Of a stretch of 64,000 nt of DNA, positions 34,090 to 45,594 are shown piece by piece. Source of the stretch: Ridgeia piscesae (Eukaryota; Annelida; Polychaeta; Sabellida; Siboglinidae); contig JAODUO010001309.1 in assembly GCA_025642075.2 (NCBI GenBank), positions 62,001 through 126,000 on the forward strand, written 5' to 3'. Position 1 is the stretch's first letter. Every line of letters starts with the position of its first letter. The notes below the pieces were generated by a model, which was not told the DNA's origin, did no database searches, and saw only the letters and a program-made list of their open reading frames with translations. Made by a program: the position numbers and the translations under genes.

Positions 34090-35909
34090 GGCGTGCGTGC
34101 GTGCGGGCGTACTTGTGTAAAACAGCATGCCAACAGCTGGGTGAAATTGACTTGTCCTGGATCGACTTGAAGAGCAATTTGGTTTATCAGTTTACATTGA
34201 ATACATTAATGAATGTATGTTTCAAACCAACTATATGTTAGGTCAATCTGACCATCATTTAGTCATTGTCAGGTCATTTTAACGATCTCTATCGTTGATG
34301 TTCTGGATAGAAATCATAACTACTGATAATGTCATAACTTGTCCCAAAGGCCATACATTGAATGGCTGTTTGTTGTCTCTTCTACCTACAGGTTATCATA
34401 TGTACTCTTACAAATAGTATATGTATACCAATATATACAGGTATTTACCGCATTTGCACAGAATATGCAAAGAAGCAAACATGACATTTTATGATGGCAG
34501 CATCCATTTGCATACTGATAGATTATGTGACAGATTTAGTTCTGATTCTACCACTAGAGCAGCATTGAGGTGATCAACATTTAAAATGTCATTTAGTTCT
34601 TCTTTACAGGAGTGCCGCATGCCTGATAACACTTTCTGCAATTATTGCCAAGTACATATAGTATGCCTCAAAATAGAAAGTCAAAACAATTATAGCTTCC
34701 TTGGTTTTTATAATGTCAAGTCAAAATAAGCTAGTTTTGCAAAATGTTATTCCGAATTATTACTTGTTTTATTGGGTATAAAGAGACATAACTTTATTAT
34801 AGATTTAAAATGATACCAACGTGTAGGTTGCTTTAAGGAGACAATAACGAGATCTGGAAAGTTGCCAGGTTGTTGTCGTCACACCAACCTTTGATGATAT
34901 GATTTGACCATGACAAAGGTGATGGTCAGATTGACATACAACTTGGTTTGCAACGTACACTTTGACTTATGAATATATGCAAACATGTTTTTCTTCAAAG
35001 TCAAACATGGGCAAAAAGTTAATAATTTACCACGTTTATGGCATATGGATCAGTACTGGCATACACAATTGAGACATCTAAATTCAAATGCATAATTTAT
35101 ATTCAAAATGTGTACATTCTGAAGTAGGAGGTAATTGGCATAACAGCAACAGCAATATAGGATAACATTCATCAGAGCTAAGATATGACAACAAGATGTT
35201 AATATAGAAGGTAGCCGGTAACATGGACACACCTTTAGGTAAATATAATCATGACGACATATTAATTAGACTTAACTTGAGATATATGTACTGTATACAC
35301 CTGTATATGTAGATTAAAATATAAATTAGTGGGTAGTAAAGGTGACAACACAATACGAAATATTCTAGGAAGTTAGCCACCGTTTGCATACTAACTGAGC
35401 ATTATGACTGTAATTACTGTCTACATTTCAGCATTAATGCGTGTTGAGAAATGTCTTTAAAATGCATATCTCCTGAAGTATTCAATTGCGCACGATAAAA
35501 CATATAACAGGTTCTTGCTAAATATGTACACTTCAACAGAAAACAAATCAGCCAATTCGGAGGTAACATGTTTTTTGCTAGGGTAGGTGAACGGTCAAAC
35601 CATCTTTTTAAATATGTTTAATTTTGTGTGTATGGGTTTGGGTATATGGGATATGGATAGCTTTAAAATGACGCCAACATTACTTATGTAGGTAATCTAG
35701 AAGTGCAATTATGACACCTAGACGGTCGGCAGGTAACAAGGTCGGGTCAACTTTTGATGACCTCTATATCTGGATTTGAAGGTCAAATTGACCTAACATC
35801 TGATGGGAGCAATGACTAACGGTCGTAAACCAACACACAAAATTTCATCGAAATCAAACACGGTCATATACATTTCCCCCGTTTTGAATAATTTCTCATG
35901 GAGTGCCCC
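33425..35909. mobile_element. 2.5-kb element bounded by ~230-bp inverted repeats
   Basis: The left end (GGGGCATTCCATG..., 33425 to about 33660) and the complement of the right end (GGGGCACTCCATG..., 35909 down to about 35670) correspond along their length. Shared landmarks are TGTATATGACCGT, GATGAAATTT, GTCAAT-TGACCTTCA, AGACATAGAGGT, TTGACCCGACCTTG and AGGTGTCATAA. A further degenerate copy of the right-type block is at 34800-35040 and a left-type fragment at 34180-34310. TTAT flanks both ends, a possible 4-bp target duplication. No transposase frame is readable. Similar single-ended copies occur at 38400-38560 and 39241-39365. Family unassigned. Confidence 0.7.
34037..34111. repeat. (GT)n(GCGT)n microsatellite
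   Basis: GT units pass into GCGT units with two GCGG interruptions, inside the inverted-repeat element. Confidence 0.95.
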
Positions 35910-36483
35910 TTATGACACATGTTAACGTTACACTATCATATACAAAGAATTGGGTGTTGATCGATTGATAATTAACAAATCACTACGTTTTACAGCATCT
36001 GTATTAACTGCAAACATTCGTTAAACTATATTATCACCGAGAAGAGAAAATTGGTTGCTTGGCGTACCTATTGTATAAATATCAAGCTAGTCGATCCAGA
36101 TCGGTTAGTGAGCGATATAAAATAAAAGCGTAGAACTGCGCGACCAAAGAAGAATATAGTTCGTCATGATCCAGTGATGTCTCATAGCTTCGAAAACAAG
36201 TCAGTAACGTTTTATACACTTATGTTTTTCTAATAACTGGCTGTTTGCGTGAAAGAGGACTCCAAATAAATGGCCGTTAGTGAAGTATACCTGTTATTGT
36301 TGTTTGAACAGTGGTATAGTAGTTTTGTAGGTAAATGTTTATTGACCGGATCAGGGATGAATTATTAATGAGACGCAAATTTTTATTTTCGGTCCTACAT
36401 AAGAACATTCGATTACATAGAACAATATCAGGCTTTTGTGCCTTTACGAATATCAGTGACACAGTCCCCATGCTGTTGGGTTG

Positions 36484-36660
<177 letters not shown>

Positions 36661-36763
36661 TATTGTCTTTTGAATTGGCGTGAATGCGCGTTGTTAGTAA
36701 TTTGTTTTAGTGCTCACGGTAATAACAAAGTATTTGGGGCTGGAATAAATAATATAATATTAC

Positions 36764-36976
36764 CAAGGAGTCCATACACCTTAACTTCACACAGTGTTAG
36801 GGATGGTGCATTTTGTCCGGTTAATCTTATCTTGACCACACTTCCTGTCACGCTTGGCTGACATGATATGAATTTTGTTTCACCCAACTTCAAAGCAGTT
36901 TCCACACTTGCACACTTCTCAACCCGTTGCCAATATGAATGTAAAGTCTCGATGACGAAGTTGTGAAGGTAGCCCG
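36764..36976 (-). CDS. F-type lectin domain L8, exon B
   Basis: A 71-codon exon: GYLHNFVIETLHSYWQ, ASVETALKLGETKFISC, TGSVVKIRL and LTLCEVKVYGLLG. The cysteine pair (KCAS and ISC) is present. Y-L replaces R-L, so the last basic residue of the fucose motif is Tyr. Acceptor ACTACAG above 36976, donor GTAATA below 36764, phase 1-1. Confidence 0.93.
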
Positions 36977-37278
36977 CTGTAGTAATAACACACAACATAT
37001 GCATTAATAATATGATCATGTTACATTGTTGTTTGCAATGACGACAATGACACTACTAAAAAACATATAACACAAATGAGATAATACAATTATATAACAA
37101 TGCATCGTCCTATGCATTACGTAATGTTTTACGTAACAGTAGCTTCAATGACAATATGTAACACAACTAATTGGCATTAGTGTGCAATATTTTACACAGG
37201 TAATACAACAAGCTTACGTTGTTGTGACATGTTAACATGACAAACTTTTAGATTAGATATTATACAAAACACATTATA

Positions 37279-37457
37279 CATGGATGGACGGACGGACGGA
37301 CGGACGGACGGACGGACGGACGGACGGGCGGGCGGGCGGACGGACGGACGGACGGACGGACGGACGGACGGACGGACGGACGACAGACGAGACAGACAGA
37401 GACAGAGAGACAGAGAGACAGAGAGACAGAGAGACAGAGAGACAGAGAGACAGAGAG

Positions 37458-37493
<36 letters not shown>

Positions 37494-37585
37494 AAAGAGA
37501 AAGAGAAAGAGAAAGAGAAAGAGAAAGAGAAAGAGAAAGAGAAAGAGAAAGAGAAAGAGAAAGAGAAAGAGAAAGATAGAGGGAA
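37279..37585. repeat. Compound (GGAC)n-(GACAGA)n-(GAGAAA)n array
   Basis: A GGAC tetramer block with a GGGC patch is followed by GACAGAGA units, a GA run and then a long GAGAAA hexamer block. On the minus strand this makes a pyrimidine tract of about 200 bases just downstream of the L8 A exon, capable of H-DNA formation in principle. The 283-codon open frame that runs from L8 A into this array is artefactual. Confidence 0.95.
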
Positions 37586-37846
37586 AGACAGGGAATGTAT
37601 ATCCGCCTGCGAACATTCCTACAATATAAATAAAGTAAACATTATGACTTAGTTGTATTATTAAAAATAAGAAGTACTGGGGTCGCACGTAAGGAACGGT
37701 TAACAATATATTGCGTAATAAGATCGGCTGATATTGTGCATATAAAAACCATTCAAGTTGTGTGGATATTCTGTTTGAGTTATGAGCATGTATAATTATG
37801 TGCATCTCATTATGTACATCAGTACTCCACAAAAGTAGTGACTTAC

Positions 37847-38083
37847 AGCCTATGTCGCCCCTAGATGTTAGGAGTACAGCTCGAATGTCGTATACGACTT
37901 GCAGGTCAACCTGCCACCAACTGCCTTTGCGTGGCAGCGTTTGTGAACAACTGTGATGGGCAAAGACTGGGTCTGAGTTGCCGTCAACTGCTTTAGATGC
38001 TGGACATGTCGTTGTCGCCGTTGAAGATTGTTCCGTAGGCTTCCCACGAGCCCGGTTTATCATCAGTTCGGGATCAGTGTTTT
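37847..38083 (-). CDS. F-type lectin domain L8, exon A
   Basis: A 79-codon exon: NTDPELMINRARGKPTEQ, KAVDGNSDP, SCSQTLPRKGSWWQVDL and VLLTSRGDIG. RGD is kept; His is Gln. It is the only A exon whose last, split codon starts with T rather than G (donor GTAAGT after GGCT); joined to L8 B it gives Ser. Acceptor ATTCCAG above 38083, phase 1-1. Confidence 0.92.
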
Positions 38084-38149
38084 CTGGAATATCAATGATC
38101 CAGTTTACCACACCCTATATCAGTATATATATATATGTCATATACATAT

Positions 38150-38233
38150 ACACCCACCCACACACACCCACCCACCCCCACACACACCACCACACCCACA
38201 CCACACCCACACCCACACCCACACACACACACA

Positions 38234-38284
<51 letters not shown>
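38150..38284. repeat. (CA)n/(CCCA)n microsatellite
   Basis: ACCC-rich degenerate units followed by a purer CA run, upstream of the L8 A acceptor. Confidence 0.95.
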
Positions 38285-38288
<4 letters not shown>

Positions 38289-38887
38289 TGTATAAATTAT
38301 ACTTGCTGAACATGTCGTATTTCTGCTTGAACGCATTATGCAGTTTAGTGGAACACCCAAACATTGAAACGTCATCTAGATTTAATTAACGGCATTGTTT
38401 AACTGCGGACTTCCAAGGTAGGTCAGACACCCTTAAGATGCGAAGAAAACTACAGCGGATGCCACGCTCGATTTATTTTGACTATTAAGGTCATGTTGAA
38501 GGTCATAACATCAACTCGGGTCAAACTGTCGGTTTGGTCTTCTTGATGAAATGATATCTACTTGAGAAAATCTTAACATAAGACAACATTTTAGCAAATT
38601 AGAGATGTATTAAAATGTACACATATGTAATATAAACTTGTGATTATATCGAACTGTGTTTTTTGTGTATGTATATATCGTTTGCGTGTCCACTATTTAC
38701 ATACTTTGAAAAATCCTACATATACAATTCGTCCGTAATTCAAAATCGAGTGCGGAATCTATCTATACATCCAAACCCTACGAGTGATCTATCTAGCATC
38801 GTTTCCTGCTATTAAAAAACCGTATGCGTTGCAAACCACATGTTGGATGGCACACTACTATAAGTGTATCGACAGTGTAAATCTTAC

Positions 38888-39094
38888 TAGGAAAGCCGTA
38901 CACCTCCACTTCACATAGTTGAAGCACTCCTGCCGTCCGTCGCTTGATCCTAACACGGTCGCCCGACAAACCCGGTGGACACCGCACGCGGAAAGTCTCG
39001 CTATCTGTCCGATGTTTTATAAAGGCTGCGCATTCCTTTGTTCTTGTTGGATGCGACAAGAGCGCTTCGATTACAAAATTGTCAAGCCGACTCC
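38888..39094 (-). CDS. F-type lectin domain L7, exon B
   Basis: A 69-codon exon: SRLDNFVIEALLSHPT, KECAAFIKH, FRVRCPPGLSGDRVRIK and LQLCEVEVYGFP. It supplies Arg at the correct place, so with L7 A the signature reads H-X26-R-G-D-S-L-G-S-R, the only complete fucose-binding motif in the window. The cysteine pair of classical fucolectins is also present. Acceptor TCTAATAG above 39094, donor GTAAGA below 38888, phase 1-1. Its out-going split codon starts with A, so the next exon (L8 A) begins with Lys. Confidence 0.94.
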
Positions 39095-39240
39095 CTATTA
39101 GAAAAATAACAATCACCGCACATCATAACAAACAGTGTATCATGACATTAATGCAAATTGTATAAGATTTCTTTGATATCCAAGATGATTATGACGTTTA
39201 CTATAGGTCGGTTAGCTGTTGTTTGTTATCTGTCTTGAAG

Positions 39241-39408
39241 TAGGAGCATTTCATGTCAAATCAATCAAGAATTGATATGGCCGCCTTCGATTTTTATTAA
39301 ATTTGGCGTGTTGGTTTATGATCATGAGTTTGCGTTTCCCACCAAATTTTAGGTCAATCTGACCTACACACACGCACGCACGCACGCACGCGCGCGCGCA
39401 CACGCACG

Positions 39409-39457
<49 letters not shown>

Positions 39458-39482
39458 ACATCAAGGAACGCACGCACGCACG
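39241..39482. repeat. Single-ended copy of the 33.4-kb inverted-repeat family plus (CA)n(CGCA)n
   Basis: GGAGCATTTCATGTCAAATC and the following sequence to AGGTCAATCTGACCT match the left end at 33425; a CA/CGCA array follows at once (39366-39482). Confidence 0.75.
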
Positions 39483-40683
39483 CAAATACTAACAGGGTAT
39501 ATAACATTTGACAATACTAAAACTACAGAAAAATTTACTTTTAGTATATATTTCATGTTTAACCCTTCTGTGTAGTGATTCCCGCGGAAAGATGGGATTT
39601 AATGAGCTACGTAACCACATGGTATCGTTACGTCATCGTTGACATAGCTCGCATCATGAACATAGCTTTCAATGCATCATAGCAAGTCTACAAGTTTAGG
39701 TTTTTGGTCGAAGACTGTCGTAATGAGTTGTGCAATATTATCATATCATGCAAACATTACTCACAATAGAGGAATACAAACTTACGGCATAAATATAAAG
39801 TTGAACAAAATAAGTCAAACAATTACGATGGTTTCGGCGGTGTCGCTGTATTTCGCCGACTTTCGTCCCGTTTTCAGAATAATTATATAGAATAGCCTAC
39901 AGCCCACGGGAAATAATCTGAACCAATACACATACAGAGCAAACATATACCGAATTCCGCTTCATAGAAAAATGATTCCATAACATAACATCTATAGGTG
40001 TAGGTAGTATAGTAGGAGCAGCTGTACTACTTAACATAACAATTAAAGCACACAAATCAACCGGTCTTATTATAGCACACGCTTCGTTGTGAAATCGTAT
40101 CATTAGTTCGAATCCCGCACGGTGATTTGTGTCCAGGTTTCTCTCCCCGAAGGTTTGGTGTATATTACGATATTAAAAAGTGTGAAATATAAATCACCGT
40201 GTGGGCTATCGAGACTTTCTGAAGCTTAATACAGTATATGTTTGCTAAGTATATTCACTGTTCATTCAATGTTCAATAAAATTGGTTTCATGTGGAAACG
40301 TGCGTTAACTGTTTGTTTCTCTGTGGTGACTAGGGTTTGCATCACATCAGAATATCGCATAATAATTCATCCTGACGCTCTTTTCAACCTAAAAGTCACC
40401 TTTGTACACATGCTATGAATACATGGAAAATATGATTATTATGCGTGATTCGGGCAGACAACTATGACGTCACATCTTGACAAAAAGGCAATTTACATAG
40501 CATACAATATGATATTTGTAATTGATTATTTTGTTTGGTTTACATATAACTATATAGTATGATGTAGTATAATATGAATTCAAACATAAAGCGTTTTCAT
40601 TTCCTTTAATTTCAAACAATGCGCAAGTAGAGTAAATAAGGCTATTACAAATGTCATATTATCCTCCATAAACGGGAAGGGGA
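39483..40683. other. Intron sequence of L7, left part
   Basis: No exon recognised. Near 40070-40130 a sequence with GTTCGAATCCCGC resembles a tRNA B-box fragment, probably another SINE remnant. Confidence 0.45.
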
Positions 40684-41110
40684 AGCAGTTTAGCGTGGTG
40701 CGTTCGATGTCGTCGAGGAATGTGTGAGATGAGCTGATGAAGTCTGTGTCGTCGAGCGGTAAGGTAGCGTCGGCCGGCGGGCTCGACCGGACGCACGATC
40801 GAAAGTCACATAGAGCCACTTCAAGATAGACAGTAAACAAGACTGTGGCCTTGTGGCGTGCCAGTGGATGTTGCGAATGCGTGGCAATCGCCTGTTGGGC
40901 CGAGCGATCCGATTGATATGTCGGCAAGAAGAAGGTGAATTATCCGTAGTTCAATTCACCGAGGAATGTCTGCAGCGTATCAAGTAACTTGTAGCGGCGG
41001 ATAGCATCGAAGGCGCGACTCAGATCAACCTGTTTCCTCATCAGTTCACGAACAGCGCGGACAATGTTTAATGCCGTCGTGAAGACACTCAGTTGCGATT
41101 CAGTTCACAT
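40684..41110 (-). mobile_element. Reverse transcriptase relic of a LINE, minus strand
   Basis: Frame-broken minus-strand pieces: QVDLSRAFDAIRRYKLLDTL (D-x-x-x-A-F-D motif) at about 41035-40970, then VLFTVYLEVALCDFRSC and DDTDFISSSHTFLDD, the catalytic D-D box, at about 40830-40690. The part between lacks the Q-G-D-x-x-S-P box. GC-richer than the surroundings. A dead insertion in the L7 A-B intron. Confidence 0.75.
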
Positions 41111-41697
41111 AGGCGGATTGCGTGTGATGTGTCCATTGAGTGTCCATTGCTCTGCTAACATTGCTGATATTTTATCACGGTGTTGTAAAGCACGCCTGGA
41201 CGGCGACCAATTGTCGACTATGCCGCCGACTGACGGACATGTTATACGGTCTCCCATCTCACAATTGCAGAAGTGTTTGTCTTGGTTTCCGGCAATGCTT
41301 CCAACACTGTATTGCGAAACGTGACCGTACGCGATATGTCTCGCTAGCCAATAAATCCGTGTTGTAGGACTATTATTTCGGGACTTATTGACATATAATT
41401 CGATAGACAAATACTGGATGCTGATTAAAGCGATATTTTCTGCGAACGAAGGGTTTTGATAAAGATTTAAATCAAACCTTTGCACAATTTTGCCACATTT
41501 AACGTGCATTGTTCGTCTCGAAAGCGTCTGTTGTGTGAGCAAACAAAACAAGAATAATTCAGACAGTCACTGGAAACATTTGGTGATTAAATCAAAACAG
41601 CATCGCTTAGAGAAAATACGTTTGGGCTCGCGACCTAGGCGGTGAAAACTGCCAGTTTAAGTCAATTCAAACCATTACTTACTCAATATCTACTTAC
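41111..41697. other. Intron sequence of L7, right part
   Basis: Open frames on both strands overlap here but show no known motif. The sequence may belong to the same retroelement as the adjacent RT relic. Confidence 0.4.
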
Positions 41698-41931
41698 CCA
41701 AGGAATCTCCACGATTAGTTATCACTACTTCAACAATCTCGTAGACGGACTCCAAGTAAACCATCCACCAAGTAGAATGGCTGGATTCAGTATGGCTGCA
41801 ACTGTTGTGGTCCAACTTTGTATCGTTGTTGCCATCAACTGCGAGAGCGGCAACATATATACGGTGGGTAGACGACTGCTCGGCTCGCTTTCCCCGAGCA
41901 AGGTTATTCGTAGTGTCTTCAAGAGGACCAA
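41698..41931 (-). CDS. F-type lectin domain L7, exon A
   Basis: A 78-codon exon: TNNLARGKRAEQSST, LAVDGNNDT, SCSHTESSHSTWWMVYL and VVITNRGDSLG. Counting from the His of CSHT, 26 residues precede the Arg of RGD, exactly the fucolectin spacing. V-Y-L replaces the near-universal V-D-L after WW. Acceptor ATTTTAG above 41931, donor GTAAGT below 41698, phase 1-1. With L7 B (2.6 kb downstream) it forms the domain most likely to bind fucose. Confidence 0.94.
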
Positions 41932-42769
41932 CTAAAATGAATAATGCATTTGATTGTTATCTGCAAACCTGATAGAAAACATAAACGTAAACCTCAGATA
42001 CATATAACTCAGGAAGGATAAACCGCAGTTAAAAGAACATCGACAATGTGACAAGGGTGTAAAGCAAACCATCGCCGACGCAATATAGACAAAGTGGGCA
42101 GACAACCTAGCCTTAGAATACAATTAAGCAGCTGTGAATGGACGTATGAGAGAAGCATCTGAAGTATCGTAACACATGCATAGTGATGACAAACACAAGC
42201 GGGCAAACACTGCAAAACAAATCTGGAAATCACTTAACCATAAGACCAACATGTCGGTAAAGAAGGAGAGACAATTGTCAGTGACTCCTAAGTATACCTA
42301 TCGTAGATTGTAATAACTACTATACCGAATTGGACTTGGTGTAACGTGCCACAAGTCAGTTCCGGTCAGAATGTTAGCGGAACAGCCGTATTGCAAATTG
42401 ATTTCCGCATATTTCTATCATGCAGCATTTGCGCGTGTACGCACACAACACATATTTGTTTTGCAAAATTTCACTCTAAGAAGTAGGTTCATTTTACTGG
42501 TGGAATTAGGGCGGAATTGCGGTTATCAGTAGTTATCTGAAGAGCAGTATTTGCTAGAATGAAAAATTAACAACTGAACATGTCGTTTTCCTTTTGTGTT
42601 TGCCTTTTTGATGATGCATTGATAGTAAGACGCGCCCAAGTTTCCCTGTCAATTGTTTATATTATGGTAATGCCAAAGAGCTGTTTACCCCTACGGCCCG
42701 AGTGTTACCATAGGAGACCTTCGTTTGCTATTTCATTGTGGCGCATAACATCTTTGTAAAGGTAATATA
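41932..42769. other. Intron between L6 B and L7 A
   Basis: No exon recognised. The stretch 42020-42240 reads like LINE 3' sequence on the plus strand (ACATCGACAA, GTGGGCAGACAACCTAGCCT), but no conserved box can be named. Confidence 0.45.
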
Positions 42770-43060
42770 TATGGCAGTATCCAGTCCTCAGGACTGCTCA
42801 AAGCACTTTACTTCCCTGACAGACTTGTTCAATCAGACGCAATATCGGCTTGTCTGGGAAGCATCCAGCCATATGCTACAGTTAATGCGCGAAGGCTGCT
42901 CATTAAAATATATCCACCACTGTCTATTGCCAGGTACTCATTTATACAGCTGAGTGAATTGGAACAATGTGGAGTGAAAACACTTCCCAATGTCTTATCA
43001 CCGCAGCACGGGATTCGAACCTCTACCCCTGAGCCACTGCGATCTACACAACTTTGTGCT
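42770..43060 (-). repeat. tRNA-derived SINE, uninterrupted copy
   Basis: The complement of GGGATTCGAACC near 43012 is a canonical B box (GGTTCGAATCCC), followed by sequence shared with 13030-13490 (CAGCTGAGTGAATTGGAACA, TATCCACCACTGTCTATTGC, GTCCTCAGGACTGCTCAAAG). It serves as the empty-site control for the MITE insertion at 13069. Confidence 0.8.
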
Positions 43061-43245
43061 AAGACATGTCCTGTATTTATTATGTCACGTACATTAAAAA
43101 CTAATTGGTTTGTCGTAAAAACTACAGACAAGATTATAGTAACACAAACTAGGCAAGCAGTTCAAGCTACATTTGTGTTGCACAATAGTTTTCCGTGAAA
43201 ACCTTCGAATACTTAACAATTCCATATTACAAATCACGACCTTAC

Positions 43246-43467
43246 CATAGTCGCCGTAGACTTTCACTTCGCACAGTGTTAAGGTTCTGTCCAATGTGCC
43301 TGCAAACTCCAATTTATTTGTAATACGGACGATGTTTCCTGTAAGTGGTGGTCCGAAGATTCGTCTAGTTTCCCCTAGCCCAAAGGTTAACCACCACACA
43401 TCAGCGAAAATGTTCCTACTTGAGGTCGGCGTTGAGACATCGATGTGAAATAACTTCATTGAATCGG
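43246..43467 (-). CDS. F-type lectin domain L6, exon B (VSTP subtype)
   Basis: A 74-codon exon: DSMKLFHIDVSTPTSS, FGLGETRRIFGPP, TGNIVRI and LTLCEVKVYGDYG. The motif Arg is Met (D-S-M-K). No cysteine before LCEV. Acceptor TTCACCAG above 43467, donor GTAAGG below 43246, phase 1-1. Counterpart of L12 B. Confidence 0.92.
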
Positions 43468-43516
43468 CTGGTGAATTCAACCGTAGCATATATTAGATTT
43501 CATGTTACTAAATAAT

Positions 43517-43517
<1 letters not shown>

Positions 43518-43565
<48 letters not shown>
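43518..43565. repeat. (AT)n microsatellite
   Basis: Short AT array just upstream (minus sense) of L6 B, in the L6 intron. Confidence 0.95.
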
Positions 43566-43570
<5 letters not shown>

Positions 43571-43948
43571 TTATACAAACATGTGTTTAACTCATAAGAC
43601 CTATTATTGTATGCTACGCACAATTATTCTGGATAGCCTCCATAGGGAGGATGTTTGGTGGCCCATCTAGAATAACCAAGCACACATCGGTTGTCTTCCT
43701 ATGTACACCGTACGCCAAATATCCAGTAACTAAATATTAACTGATACAAAAGTTTATATTACAATATTGAAATAATGTAATATTAATACATAGAAATCCG
43801 TGTGGACATATGCGTGTCTGTGTGTATTGTCTTGGGAACCATCGAGCAAATGTATAATGTAATGCTGAAAGTGCACCAACACTGCTAACACATATCGCCT
43901 CATTGTATTTAAGAAATTAATACATTGTAAAGGCAGTATGAAACGTAC

Positions 43949-44194
43949 CAGAGCTGTCACTAGTGCTGGTTATCACTACCTCCCGGATCGTGTATATGGC
44001 CTGCAAGTCAACTTCCCACCAGGAGCGCATATATACGTTGGCAGGCAAAGACGGTTGTGAGCAGCTTTCTTTGTTCAATACTGGATTTGAGTTGCCATCT
44101 ACGGCCTTCGACGATACACGTGAATGCTGCGACCCATACTGCTTGGTAGGCTTCCCAAGAGCCAGGTTTTCAAAATACGATCTTCCGGGATGTA
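43949..44194 (-). CDS. F-type lectin domain L6, exon A (STSD subtype)
   Basis: An 82-codon exon: HPGRSYFENLALGKPTKQ, KAVDGNSNPVLNKESCSQ, SWWEVDLQAIYTI and VVITSTSDSS. His and RGD are lost as in L12 and L15. Acceptor GTTTCCAG above 44194, donor GTACGT below 43949, phase 1-1. The donor-side sequence is identical to that of L12 A over more than 15 bases. Confidence 0.93.
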
Positions 44195-45091
44195 CTGGAA
44201 ACACAGGTACGGATTATATAACTAATGTTAGTATCAATAGTTTTGTAACGACGAATCACGTACCACTGAATGATCAATCATTGTAATATCTACAACAATT
44301 AGTACAAACAACCAAGTGTAATCAAGTCGTTTGTTTCAATGTGTGATCTGCTTCAGTGTAGTCGGTATTAATAATTTATTACACATATCCTTCCTTTAAA
44401 TTAACTACCCAGTTCAAACTGCTGACCAAAGTTCCGTGTAGATCATGGAAACATGTGCTGTCGCCATCTTGTGAAATACATCTTTCATTTGCGAATTAAG
44501 CGAGTTTATTTGGAAGGATGCTGAAGAGCATTTAGATGACCTCCAATATCAAGCCGTATATGGTGGAATTTACAGAGATCCTGTATCGACGACTTCGAGT
44601 TGGATATCGAAGTATGCAGTGTGAATAATGTTGGAGCAATCACGGAGCCCGTATTATCGTCCAACTACGTCGACTGTGCGACTTTTCGTTGTTGATATAC
44701 AAAGAAGATGATGACCCGTCGGCGGCATTTTCATTTAAAAAGACAAAATTATAATTTGAAAACAACTATCAAAAACTGATGTTTTGCTAGGACAATACAT
44801 ACATGGCTACATTAGTTTCACAATATCACTAAGATGGTTTCTGGAATGCTGTTACCGCAAGAGGAAACTGCCAATTGATTTTGCCATTATAATTATTGAC
44901 GTTTTATTCAAGATCTGAAACGTAATTGATTGCAACAAATAAATCTGAATAGCATGTTTTATTCACGCAATTATTTAATATACAATGCAATTAATTTCAC
45001 ACATATTCATGCACCTGTTGTGGGGATATCCAAATTGTAATGCAACCAACATGCAACGTAATTCACCGAATCTAAATTACTAAGATGATAC
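44195..45091. other. Intron between L5 B and L6 A
   Basis: The first part (44195-44290) is related to the putative signal-peptide sequence at 20632-20716 but its frame is broken. The remainder shows no recognised feature. Confidence 0.5.
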
Positions 45092-45304
45092 CTGTTTCTT
45101 TGACGTACACCTTCACTTCACATAATGTTAGCGCTCGTCGTGCCTTGTCAACATTTCTGATCCTGAGAATACTCCCTGTGACACCAGGATTTTGTGAAAA
45201 CCGCTTAGACTCGCCGGGTTCCAATGCTGTTCTTATATCAGCAAAGGTATTAAATACATTCGGGTACTTTGACACTTCAATGCGACAGTGGTTCAGTTGG
45301 TCTT
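45092..45304 (-). CDS. F-type lectin domain L5, exon B (KET subtype)
   Basis: A 71-codon exon: DQLNHCRIEVSKYPNVF, EPGESKRFSQNPGVTGS, and LTLCEVKVYVKET. Same length and phases as L11 B and L14 B. Acceptor CTCCCCAG above 45304, donor GTATCA below 45092. It is separated from L5 A by the kringle exons. Confidence 0.93.
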
Positions 45305-45594
45305 CTGGGGAGAAATCACAACAATTAAGATACAATTCAAACGTAACACTAATTATATGTCAATTAATACCTTTATAATACGGAACGTTGCCGGCTCGTA
45401 TTAATAAGATAATTGTAGTAATAATAGTGGCACACAGTAAATTAAAAATAATGGGAAATCGATTCGACAATTCACAGGAATCTAGTACAACTCCATAAAA
45501 CTGGATGTATTATGGCAGTATTTCAAGCGAACCTTGCAATCGTTGTGAGTTGTCAATTGCAGGCGCTGCCAATCCATTGTGGTGACTACTGTAG

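Noticed and set aside
37260..38111. 283-codon open frame, the longest in the window
   Set aside because: It is the L8 A exon reading past its donor into intron and a homopurine array; only 37847-38083 is coding.
40580..40927. Host gene on the minus strand near 40.7 kb
   Set aside because: The pieces VLFTVYLEVAL and DDTDFIS are reverse transcriptase motifs with stops between them, so it is a retroelement relic.
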